The notes beneath the pieces are model-generated. The model worked only from the letters and a program-made list of their open reading frames with translations. It ran no database searches and was not told the origin of the DNA. Source: Vigna angularis (lineage: Eukaryota > Streptophyta > Magnoliopsida > Fabales > Fabaceae). Taken from it: 64,000 bases of DNA. Location: positions 28,938,871 through 29,002,870 of the forward strand of contig NC_068976.1 of assembly GCF_016808095.1 (NCBI RefSeq), given 5' to 3'. Positions 13,528 through 24,432 of the stretch are shown here, in pieces (positions within the stretch are counted from its first letter, which is position 1; each line of letters opens with the position of its first letter). The translations under genes were made by a program, and so were the position numbers.

Positions 13528-14230
13528 TCTACTACGATGAAGCTTTCAGCGACCAACAAGGTAATTTTTCTTTCATTTTACATAAATGCTCGTTGATTAA
13601 CTACTTTAGAGATAATTTTCTTTCATTTTGACCAATTAGTTTCGTGTATAGGTACTTTTTCGTTTTCACCGATTACCTTTTTCCCTTACTGGCCAACGAT
13701 TTATTTCGGCACTGAACCCACCTTCATGGTTAGTTTCATTTTGAGTTTTGATGAACTTTCATTTTTGTTTGTTTTCGATTTTTGAGGTCATTTGTTGTCC
13801 ATATACCATAGGGTAAAAGTGAAAATATATCTAAGTGACCTTGAAAATTTTTCAAAGCACCAAAATACTATGAAAAATTTTCACAAAAAATTGTGGATCA
13901 AAATTCTAAGTGTAAGTATGTGAAATTTGAAAAAAAAAACAAAATAAATTGACAAAAAATAGAAAACTTTTTTTTTAAATCTAGAAGGAACAGTTGGCTA
14001 CCACGACTACCATAACGTTGATTTTTTTTTCTATTCCTAATCGATATATAATATGGCTAAATCGGTCAACCGAAGCAAATGTTATGGTCAAATCAACTAT
14101 TGACAATTTTTTATTTGAAGGGTCTATGACAACGGTTCCTAAAAGAATAGCTACTAAAAACATTTTTTTTATTTTCTTTCTTTGTTTACTACTTCGTAAC
14201 TCTTTTTGTTTCGATTGTTACTACTAGTAG

Positions 14231-14724
14231 TATGAAGTCTGAACCAAAACAAATTAATAATAAAGAAAATATATCATCTGTATGCACTCTAGGTTGCTCG
14301 TTACACTAGTTTGCTCGTTACACTAGTTTGCTCATTTATATTTTAGACTACTAGTAGATGTACTTTATTAAAATTGCAAACACCATACTACTTATTTAAA
14401 CTTTAACCCATAATTATATTAATTTAACCAAAACATGTTGTGATTTTGAAAACAAAATTAGAATATCACGTGTCTCCATCATAAACAAATGATAATTAAT
14501 TTTTCAAGTTTATCACAATATTAGTGATGATTATGGAAGGTTTTAGAAGTTCTTTTAATAGTTATGTAATGTTTGAATATGTTACAATTTACATATTACT
14601 TCACACACCATGTTAGCGGACAATTATACTTATTTAATCCAAACATTATACTAATTTAATCAAAATATAAAAATATAAAATAGATGTATATGCAAAGAAG
14701 TGTATATTTGTTATTTTTTGTCGC
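14231..14724. other. AT-rich spacer with a short tandem repeat
   Basis: A 17-bp unit, TTGCTCGTTACACTAGT, lies at 14294-14310 and 14311-14327, with a partial third copy to 14333. Nothing else recognised. Confidence 0.6.
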
Positions 14725-15376
14725 TAGAGTTGTCAAAATGGATAACCTGACTCGACCCGGCTCGGTTCACCACGGGTTGGTCACTTAGTGAGCTAACTCA
14801 ACTCGACTCACTTATTAGCAAGCTAGAAAAATTTGAACACAGCCCGACCTACCACAAAATTATAAGTTTTTTTAAAATAAAAAAATTATATTTTTTTTAA
14901 TTCAAATCTAAAAAAATTTCACTCTAAAATGATGCTAAACTACAAAGACAATTCAAAATAAAAAAAATATATATCATACAATCCAAGCGTAAACCAAAAA
15001 CAAAGCGAACAAATAACTTTTTAATATTGATAATTTTTGTATCACTTGTCCATTTATAATATTAGAGTCTTGAATAAATAAATCTATAATATTTTTCTCT
15101 CTTGAAACATCTTTTTTTTATCCCCATCTATAATATAATAAAAAAATGCTAATTAATAATATTGAAACACAAAATAATAAATAATTAAATTAAATTAGGT
15201 GGGTTAGTGGGCCAACCCTACTCACCATGGATTGAACCCAGGTGAGCCGGGTTCTAAGTGAGCCGGGTTGAAAACTAACCCACATAAAAAAATTACATTT
15301 TTTTCAAACCCAATCCGACTCAAACCCGTGGTGAGTCGGGTTGGGTCGCAGGTTACAACCCATTTTGACAGCACTA
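14725..15376. mobile_element. hAT-like non-autonomous element (copy 1)
   Basis: Left end TAGAGTTGTCAAAATGG is inversely repeated by the right end (reverse complement TAGTGCTGTCAAAATGGG). Inside, GGGTTGG/CCAACCC and GAGCCGGGTT words are repeated in both orientations near each end, and the centre is AT-rich. No transposase. Flanks share TCGCTA, but the duplication is imperfect. Confidence 0.6.
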
Positions 15377-16279
15377 ATCGCTATAAGTTCTTTTAATTTT
15401 TGTTTTCTAGGTCATCCACAAAAATAATAGTTTTATAATATTTAACCTATTTTTCTACTTTTATTTACAAACTAATAGTTTAAAGTATAATAAAATTTCA
15501 AAGTTTAAGAAAATAAATTAAATGACCATTAAAATGAAATGGTTTTTTAGTTAAACTATTTATATATAGTAAACAAATAGATATCTTCACCTTTACACCA
15601 GCAACACAAGTTTACAAATGGTCCATATTTGTATAAACTCTTCACAAATTACTTCTTCAATGAGAAAAAAATTAAATAAGATTTTATCTATAACCTTTTT
15701 AAAAGAGAGGAACGAAAATGAATAAAAGTTTGGAAGATAAACGAAAATAAAAAATAAATAATAATTTAAAGACCTAAAATATATTTAATCCTTTAATAAA
15801 TGATAAAAATATTTTTTTGTATGCGTATCGACTATATTTATATGATGAGAAAAGAATAAATTAAAATATAAGATAAATAATGCGATGTTAAAAACTAGAT
15901 GTATGAAAATAAATATAAAATAGATACTAGTATCATTCAAATACTGAGATTATCAAATATACTTTTTGTGTCTTAAGGATTTAGTTTTTATCAATATATT
16001 ACTATTGTTCATGACTAAAATTAACCGATGCATGTTCTTTTCAACGGAACTAACAAACACTCATTTTTTAATGTAATTGCGGTATGCTTATGTTTGAGTT
16101 TCGATAAAAAAAATAATGATTTATTGTTGATTTCATGTACCAAGTTCACCCACACATTTAATAATCTTATATCGTTTGAATTTTAATGAGAATATCATGC
16201 ATCACCAATTTATATTTTGGTTCTTTAATGAAGATGAAAAATGGAAGTGTAACCACAGTCAATGAAGTGTAATGTCAGC
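15377..16279. other. AT-rich spacer, no gene seen
   Basis: AT-rich sequence without a supportable gene or repeat structure. Confidence 0.5.
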
Positions 16280-16454
16280 GGATAATGATATTTTAAAAAC
16301 ATTTTAAGATTATCTACGTGTTATTTTGTGATTAGTTTGTTGGTATTTATGATTATTATTATTGATTGTGGAGTAATTTTAGACCCATAACCGAATGACA
16401 CGTAGATGATGTTAAAATGTTGTCAAAAAAATATTGTCAAAGATATCATCATCC
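16280..16454. mobile_element. Foldback MITE, about 175 bp
   Basis: Terminal inverted repeats: GGATAATGATA at the left and TATCATCATCC at the right, continuing inward with ATTATCTACGTGT(T/C)ATT against AATGACACGTAGATGATG. Most of the element can fold on itself. No coding sequence. No clean duplication is visible in the flanks. Confidence 0.7.
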
Positions 16455-17262
16455 AATGCGAAATTAATAAAATTCAAAACGGTAAATGTGGGTGAGGAAA
16501 CTCCAATAAAGTAACAAGAAAACTAAAACAAACTATATAAACTAAATTACCAAAAAGAAAGCAAACAAACTTTCAACATAAATTAATAAAAATAATGACC
16601 CAAATTGAAACCGTCAATATTGGATTAACTATTTTTCCTATTCGTGACATTTGTAAAATATATACATTTCAAAAGATATATATTGTTCCATAATTGATAC
16701 CTTTGTAAAATAGAAAAGAAACATATTTATATTTGCTAACTCCCGAGAATAATTATAAGATTTGAATTAAAATTTGAACAAATTACAAATAACTATCCAA
16801 AATTGTCTCTAGAGGTTTCAAAGTTCATATGGCTTGAGCACTTGACATCCATTGAGAGTGGTTATTGATTTGTTCTTCTTCTTGAAGTTATTTGTTGGTT
16901 TCAATCAATAATTCCTTTCAATTAATGTTTTCCTTTTATTATGTTATCATAAAGGAAAAGTAACTTATCAAGTTATATGTCTTTCTTACAACATTCCTAT
17001 AATAAAGAAGCATTTGGTAAAATTATTCTACACTTGTATAATATAATTATCTCTTATTTATGGCTCATGAAGTCCAAAAAAACATGAAATGACTCTTGGA
17101 TGACTCCTAAAAGTGCATTGTTGTCCTTCACTAACACCATTTTGTAAGAATTTATGTGTTATGAACTTTTATTTCTTAACTACCATAAAACTTGACTTTT
17201 TATCAATAAATTGAATGAGATTTTACTTTCGATCAATATGTAATATATTTCACGTTGATACT
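16455..17262. other. AT-rich spacer up to the gypsy element
   Basis: No gene or clear repeat structure seen. Confidence 0.5.
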
Positions 17263-19685
17263 TGTAACATCCCAAAAATACAGTATAAAACCTACAATAG
17301 AATATTCACAATTAACAATATTACAGTTCAGTTCTGAAAGAGAAGATGTACGTTCTTGACTGAACGACCTTACAACAAGACTTCAGAATTTAAACTATAC
17401 AAAACAATAAACTGAACCGAACGATTCAAAAACCAAACCTACACCAAACGGTTATATTAAAACATAACTAATTTTATCGACCGAACGGTCTTAAGGTTCA
17501 GCTTTTACTTCCACTTCTTCCAAACCCTCTTCCAGCAGACAATCTTCCCCTCCCGCTCACATCCATAGGATGATCATTGCAACAGCAAATGACGGCCGAA
17601 CGGACAATACAAACAAGACAGAAAAAATGGTAAGCTTATGTAATTTAATTAATTCAATAAAAAATATATTTTACATAAATCTAAATATAATTCAATAGTC
17701 AATCATGCAACAACCAATCATGCATTTCAAACCATAACCATATATCAATGCATGCAATGACTGACCACTTTACTTTGACTGTCCGGACTGTATGAATTCT
17801 GTATAGCTACAACATTTTTGCACCCGGGTGATATAGTACTGGGATGCCCTCAACTGCTGCCACCCGAGGTGAGTCCGTTATATCTCGCCCATTTTAACCT
17901 TATGGACTAGGACCTCCTGCCATTCTCACACATGATTTACTTCTCTCTACTTGAGAATGAGTAATCATAAAATATCAGGATAAATGCCACCTTAGCATGA
18001 CCACATTCATACTTTACCATTCCATAAAAAATCCTGAGATATTTCTCACTGGAATACTCTATCATATCCATACTATTCCATTCATATCACATTTTAAATA
18101 TTACCCTACTTCATCATCAATACAATCAGACTGAACACTGAAAACAAGATCCCATCTTAGAACAACAATGAAAGAAGTAACTTCCATCTTAGAAGCAAGG
18201 CCGAACGAGAGAATACTTTTTAGACTAATCTAACGGAACACTTAGTGTAAGACCGAGCGGTCTTTCACTTACTCACATAACAGGACTGAACAATCCATAT
18301 AGGAGAAGACTCATCAGAAGCCTAACACTTATGATAATACGAAACGTTTTCTAGCTACTCAACAAGTATGACTGAAAGGTCTTTACTAGACAGAACTCAA
18401 AGAATGTATGGAATACTATAGTATACATATAATTAAACCTAATAAAAAATGATGAAAGCTTTTATCAAAGACCTAAGAGTTTAAACCGAACACTACAAAC
18501 TAAGGCTGAACACTATGGAGCTTGGCCGAACACTCTTAATACCTAATGCAGATATATTACGGAACATATTATAAGACCGAGCGCTTAGTTCGAAACTGAG
18601 CACTAATGAGACCGAGCGCTTGGTTCAAGACCGCGGTTGGTTCAAAACCGAGCACTACTGAGCTTATAACAAAATGAAGAAGTATATATATCTAATACAA
18701 TACATAACACTTATTTTCAATAAAGGATAATTATAATATCTACAACTTTAGATATTATAGAATACCTTAACTAAGCTAATTACAAAGAGAAAGTTATACT
18801 TAGACCGAACGCTTATTTACCACTATACTAAGAGAAAAACCGATCGGTCATTAACTGAAATTCCCTACAGAAGAAGAATCCAGTTCAGATCGAATACCCA
18901 AATGAAAAACCGAATGGTCAATAATGACTCTCGGTTTCAAACACAGAAATTACGCAGAATGCTGCAGTTTGAAGATCAAACCCTACATCAACCCAGTTCA
19001 CACCCTTTATCAATCATTCACCATACAGACAAGCATACAACCACATTTATAGTTCATCTCAACCAAATAAATATACATAACATCAAACACCCAAGCGAAC
19101 ATTCAAAACAAAGAATCTTAATTAAATTAAATAAGTTTCCCTTACCTCTTAAACTTAGACGAACGCTCACAGTTTATATAGAATAGCTCACCACTAGAAA
19201 TCTTAGAATCTTACGGTCACGATTTATGAAACTAAACCAAACAAAAGACCAAAAATGTGCTCAGAATGAGATGATAAACTCATGCAACCAGAACTTGGCT
19301 TGCATGTGACAGAAAACAAACTTTCTAAAGAGAAGGAACTCACCAGCTTAAAACCACAACTTGATTGGTGTAAAGTGAAGCCCTTGACACCAGAAAGACT
19401 CAGGCACTGCCTGAATGATGATCGGATGAAAGAAAATGTAAGAATTTGTAGAGAGAAGAAGAAGATTGTAGAGAGAAGGAGGTGGAAATGAAGAACTCAG
19501 AAGGTTGAAGATGAAGGGTGCATGTAGAAAAAGTGGCACGAAGTTTGAAATTTTGCTTTAAATATTACCGTCACTAAACCGATCGAGCACTCAATGTTGC
19601 ACACCTGTCTTCCACTTTCTGAATTCCAAAAACCCTCTTACCTACACCTTTCTTTCACTAACAGGGGATTTTAAGGGTCTTGACA
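17263..19685 (-). repeat. 3' LTR of the gypsy element
   Basis: 2423 bp, from TGTAACATCCC to GGGTCTTGACA on the + strand (TG...CA). It holds GATGATCATTGC at 17569-17580, GGTAAGCTTA near 17630, the TTGAGAATG block near 17950, and repeated CCGAACG/CCGAGCG words, dense from 18214 to 18660. Confidence 0.9.
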
Positions 19686-19697
19686 TTCTCCCTAACT
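19686..19697 (-). other. Polypurine tract (second-strand primer)
   Basis: The + strand TTCTCCCTAAC is GTTAGGGAGAA on the coding strand, directly before the 3' LTR start TGTCAAGACCC. This is the expected place of a polypurine tract. Confidence 0.75.
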
Positions 19698-19773
19698 ACA
19701 AAAATTTTCGTCCTCAAAAATTTAACTTACTAGAGAACATATGGGGATATAACTCCCTCATGACGTCTTCCAT

Positions 19774-21018
19774 TTCCTATGTGAAGTCGCCTGCTCTCTT
19801 GTCCCAAACCACTTTAACTAAACTGATGGTTTTGCCCTTGAGTTGTTCTGTTTGGCATCCCTCTATGCTGAAAGGCTTCATCTCAACCGAACGGTCTTCT
19901 TTGATCCGAACATCTTCTACTTCCAACACATGAGAAGGATCTGCTACATACTTTCTGAGTTGAGAGACATGGAAGACTGGATGAAGGTTGGATAGTTGAG
20001 GTGGTAAAGCCATCTCGTAGGCAACTGGTCCTATACGCTTTAAGATTTGGTATGGACCAATGAACTTAGGAGATAACTTCTTAGACCGAACGGCTCTCCC
20101 AATTCCCGTGGTCGGATTCAGCCTAAGGAAAACATGATCTCCTGCAACGAACTCCAGAGGTCTCTTTCTTCTATCAGCATATGACTTCTGCCTGCTCTGA
20201 GACGCCTTCAACCTTTTTTGAATTAACTTCACCTTTTCAGTCGTTTGCTGGATTACTTCTGGCCCAGTTAACACCACTTCTCCCTCTTGAAACCAACAAA
20301 GTGGAGTTCTGCATTTTCTTCCATAAAGAGCTTCGAAGGGTGTCATTCCAATGCTGGATTGAAAGTTGTTGTTGTAGGTGAATTCAACCAAAGGAAATAC
20401 ATCATCCCAGACTCCTAGATGATCCAGTATGCATGTTCTCAACAGATCTTCAAGCGTTTGAATTGTCCTTTCTGACTACTCATTTGTTTGAGGGTGATAG
20501 GCTGAACTCATATGCAATTTGCTACCCAGTTCACTCTGTAGGGACTGCCAAAACCGAGAGGTGAACCTTGTATCCCTGTCAGAGATGATGCTAGACGGCA
20601 CTCCATGTAATCAAATCACTTCCTTAATGTAGAGCTGAGCCAACTTTTCCATCGACATATTTAGACTGATTACAAGAAAGTGTGCACTTTTCGTCAACCG
20701 ATCTACTATAACCCAAATTGTGTCATGGTTCCTGACCGTACGGGGTAAGTGGGTCACAAAATCCATAGCGATGTTATCCCACTTCCACTCAGGAATTTTC
20801 AACTGCTGTAGCAAACCGCCCGGTTTTTTATGCTCTGCCTTAGCTCTCTGACAAGTTAAGCAAGATGACACAAACCGAGCCACATCACTCTTCATACCTG
20901 ACCACCAAAAGGATCTCTTGAGGTCTTGATACATTTTATTCATGCCTAGAGGCATGCTAAAACGACTCTGATGTCCTTCCTCAAGTATTAATCTCTTCAG
21001 TTCTCCATCATTTGGCAC
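19774..21018 (-). pseudogene. Gypsy integrase, broken
   Basis: Two open pieces (20611-21018 and 19777-20442), separated by a stretch that still reads as integrase core with in-frame stops (TGA and TAG). The N-terminal piece carries the zinc-binding region ending in CLTCQRAK and the first catalytic Asp in MDFVTHLP; the middle carries the second Asp (ISDRDTRF) and the Glu (SERTIQ). The C-terminal piece holds the GPY-type module (SPKFIGPYQI) and then a PVFHVSQLRKY linker, followed by a chromodomain-like tail as in chromoviruses. The second zinc-binding His looks replaced (SMPLG where SIHPG is usual). A TAG at 19777-19779 stands where family members usually have Trp, cutting the tail short. Confidence 0.85.
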
Positions 21019-21207
21019 ACAAACCCTTTTTCTGAACCTTAGGATATCATCCGCTCCTTTACTGAAGTTCTTTCACTACTCAGAACAAATCAATACTTTA
21101 TTCTTCTGCAAGTCCACCTCAGCCAACTATTGCTCTTTGATTCGGTCCAATAAGTCACTTGTTAACTTAAGACTACAACATTTTATACTGCTCGGTTCTA
21201 AATCAAA

Positions 21208-22700
21208 CTACAGCCTTAAGTCTCTAAAGCTCTCAACCAAATGGAGTTCTTGGATCATCATTGCCGAGACATGAACTGCCTTTCTGCTTAATGCGTCAGC
21301 CACAAAATTAACCTTCCCTGGATGATAAAGCAGTTCAAACTCGTAATCTTTCAAGAACTTTAACCACCTTCTCTGCCTCATATTTAATTCTTTCTTATCA
21401 AAAAGATACTTGAGACTCTTATGATCACTTAACACTTGGAATTGGGCTCCATACAAGTAGTGCCTCCAAATCTTTAATGCAAAATCCACAGCTGCCAATT
21501 CTAGGTCATGCGTAGGGTAGTTCTTCTCATGAACTTTCAACTGTCGAGAAGCATAAGCAACTACTTTTCTCTCTTGCATAAGCACACAGCCCAATCCTTG
21601 GTGATAGGCATCACAAAAGACTTCAAAAGGTTTTCCAGTGTCAGGAATAACCAATACTGGAGCACTCGTCAACTTCTGCTTCAATTCTTGAAAACTGGAT
21701 TCACACCGATCGGTCCAAGCAAAAGGGTGATCTTTCCTGGTCAGCTGAGTTAACGACGCTACTATCTTAGAGAAACATTCGATGAACCGCCTATAGTAGC
21801 TTGTCAATCCCACAAAGCTTCTGACCTTAGTGACCGAACAGGAACTCTTCCATTCCAGTACGAGTTGCACCTTTGCTGGATCCATCGAGATACCTCCCAC
21901 CGAGATTACGTGGCCTAGAAATTGTACCTCTTCCATCCAGAATTCACACTTATATAATGTGGCGTACAATTTCTTTTCCCTTAGCACACCAAGCACTATC
22001 CTCAAATGCTCCTCATGTTCCGCTCGGTCCTTAGAGTAGATAAGGATGTCATCGATGAAAACGACCACAAACTTATCAAGGAAATGTCTAAAAATGTGAT
22101 TCATGTAATCCATGAATATGGCCGGAGCATTTGTAACACCGAACGACATTACTACATACTCGTAGTGACCATATCTAAACCTGGATTCAGTGTTCTGAAC
22201 GTCTCCTTCATTAACCAATATTTGATGATATCCGGACTTGAGATCTATCTTTGAAAATACAGTAGCCCCATGCAATTGATCCAACAAATCATCAATCCTT
22301 GGCAAGAGGTACTTGTTTTTTATGGTCAAATTGTTCAACTGTCGGTCGGTAGTCCACACAGCCGAGAGCTACCATCTTTCTTCTTCACTAGCAGCATTGG
22401 AGCTCCCCAAGGTGACGCACTTGGCCGAATGAATTGCTTGTCCATTAAGTCTTCAATATGCTTCTTGAGCTCAGCTAGCTCTGCTGGAGCCATTCGGTAT
22501 GGTGCAATTGATACCGGTCCAGCTCCGAACACCACGTCAATAGAGAATTCCACTTCTCTTGGAGGGGGTAATCCTGACACTTCTTCAGGAAAAACATTCA
22601 TGAATTCACCTACGACCGAATGGTTTTCAGTCTGCTCAAATTGCACCCAACGGTCTAAGAATTGTTCTTCTTCAGTCACTTCCAAATGAGATAGTACGAG
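21208..22700 (-). pseudogene. Gypsy reverse transcriptase and RNase H, frameshifted
   Basis: The longest open piece is 21208-22359 (383 codons). It has the RT core: [11 protein letters not shown] (about residues 37-47), SFGVTNAPA (72-80) and the catalytic [10 protein letters not shown] (101-110, FIDD in place of YVDD, a known variant). RNase H follows, with [14 protein letters not shown] near 250 and a late DHKSLKYL block, ending near the DALSRKA linker. The start of RT (PSASPWGAPMLLVKKKDG) lies in another frame of the piece 22335-23057, so a frameshift falls near 22340. A TAG ends the piece at 21208. Not functional as it stands. Confidence 0.9.
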
Positions 22701-23070
22701 GAAACAACTAGCGCCCTCCATTATATCTTCCCTCAGTTGACCGATCGTCAAAGACAATTCTTCCTCTTCATTAGGAAATACTAACTTCTTCTTACCACAA
22801 TCTATAAGAATGTGATTGGCAGTTAACCAATCCATTCCTAAAATTACCTCTAAACCTTGAAGAGGCAAGCAAATAAGGTTAACTTTAAACCAACGCCCCT
22901 CAACTTCAATTGGACATCTAATACATACAGTAGACGTCCTGATCTCTCCAACTGTTGGGGTTGACACCACCAGATCAAACTGCATCTCACTCTCGGACAA
23001 CCCCAACTTTTTCAACACATGCCTTTGAGATAAAGGAATGTGTTGCCCCCGAATCAAACATCACATCACA
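22700..23070 (-). pseudogene. Gypsy aspartic protease and linker
   Basis: The active-site triad DSG, in FDSGATHSFIS, lies at about 23047-23055, at the end of the piece carrying the zinc knuckles. The second half of the fold (LEVILGMDWL) is in the next open piece (22335-23057) in another frame, so a frameshift splits the enzyme just after its catalytic motif. In the family this enzyme cuts the gag-pol polyprotein. Confidence 0.85.
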
Positions 23071-24284
23071 AGTTAATCCATACAGTAGGCAAGAATTGGT
23101 GATAAGATTACCTGAGCTTGCTGCTTCAGCTCCTGTTATAGCATATACTCTTCCCACTGCTTGTGCTCTACCACCACCTCTTTGTTGAAACCTTTCAGCA
23201 TTCGGCAGCCTCATCACAGCCCTCCTTCCCAAGTTGCATTCTTTCTCCCAGTTCCCATTCTTGTTACACCGAACGCAAAACTTGGAGTTGCTCAGTTGAG
23301 GACATGCAGACTTATAATGGGGTCCTCCACAAATAAAACAAACCATTGATCCTTGTTGTCCAAACTGGCCGACCGCTCCTGAAGACTGAAAAGCATAAAC
23401 ACCCGAGCTAGTAGAAGGAGAAGGCCGAGTCTAAGAGGTTCTCCTCAAACCAGGACTGTTTCTGGAAGAAATTGGTCCCCGAACATTCTGCTGTTGCTTC
23501 TTTTGTTGTTCCACCTCCAGTGTGTTCTTCTCTAACACCTTAGCTCGTTCCACAATTGTAGGAAACAACTTAATACACAAACTGGAGATCAACGACTTCA
23601 GATCACTCCTCAACCCATTCTCGAACTTCCGACACTGTCACTCTTCATTTGTTGCCATGGTATTAAATCTCACCAAATGCTTGAACTTGTTGGTATACTC
23701 CGATACTAACATCCCTCCTTGCACTAACTGAAGGAATTCCACCTCTTTAGCGAACCAAACGCTATCTGGGAAGTATTCTTCATAGAACTTGTTCTAGAAA
23801 ACCTCACAAGAGATGGGAGTTTGACTGTCTTCTAATATCATCTTCATGCTATTCCACCAATGACTGGTTTCCCCAGTCAAAAGATACTCAGTATATGCCA
23901 GCCTGTTGTCATCTGGACACCTCTTGGCATTGTAGATCCTCTCCATGTCACACAACCACTGATCGGCTTCATCAGGAAGGCACTTCCCATTAAATTTGGT
24001 CGGGTGATGTTGGAGAAAACTCTCTAAGCTCCACTCGTTTGATGACTAGCAGTGGAAGAAGACGGTCCAGCTGTACTTCTATTATTTGTTATTATATCCA
24101 TGAGTTGCCTCTGTGTTACCTCTGTAGTTACTCTGGCAGCTTCCAAATTATGCAAAGCGATTGTATTTTGTTGCACAAGCGCAACATTCTGTTGCTCCAA
24201 CGCAGCTACCACTGATTCCAACAGTCTGGTGTTATTAGATGCACCCTGATCGGTAGGTGGAGAAGGAGGAGGTCTAGGAGCCAT
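23070..24284 (-). pseudogene. Gypsy gag with zinc knuckles, broken
   Basis: The start at 24284 (MAPRPPPSPPTDQG) is followed by a glutamine-rich helix. The frame breaks near 24024, just before the retrotransposon gag domain, which is recognisable in another frame (motif FNGKCLPDEADQWL at about 23940-24010) and contains further stops. Near 23230-23346 come two zinc knuckles: CFICGGPHYKSAC (a C-X2-C-X3-H-X4-C variant) and CVRCNKNGNWEKEC, in which the usual His is Asn. The gag protein builds the particle and packages RNA; this copy cannot do so. Confidence 0.85.
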
Positions 24285-24415
24285 CTTCTCTGATTAAAAG
24301 AGAAAAAGAACCATCAGTTTAATACAAAGAGTCAGAAACACTATCTAACTGAATACTGAGTACACATCAAAAGCATAGTATACTCATAACCTACAGTATT
24401 TCTAAGGAACAAACT

Positions 24416-24427
24416 GCTCTGATACCA
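24416..24427 (-). other. Primer binding site, tRNA-Met(i)
   Basis: On the minus strand TGGTATCAGAGC, the standard match to the 3' end of initiator tRNA-Met, five bases inside the right LTR. Confidence 0.93.
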
Positions 24428-24432
24428 TTAAA

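Larger units (their letters stand above)
12541..14230. mobile_element. Possible CACTA-type element remnant
   Basis: The left part is dominated by hairpin repeats built on GGTTCT...AGAACC with GTCATAGGGTC, typical in kind of the subterminal repeats of CACTA (En/Spm) elements. The left edge ACTATAAAAAAAAAAG and a further ACGGTTCCTAAAAG word near 14130 would fit decayed ends. No transposase domain is visible, and exact termini and duplication are not established. Confidence 0.35.

Noticed and set aside
18902..19186. 94-codon open frame, with a near-identical partner at 26056-26340
   Set aside because: Both lie at the same place in the two gypsy LTRs, so their similarity comes from LTR duplication. 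No known domain.
19282..19539. Overlapping small frames on both strands in the LTR, also at 26504-26695
   Set aside because: Same cause as above; purine-rich LTR sequence produces open frames by chance.
21508..22689. Several + strand frames over the gypsy RT region
   Set aside because: Antisense shadows of the minus-strand reverse transcriptase and protease.
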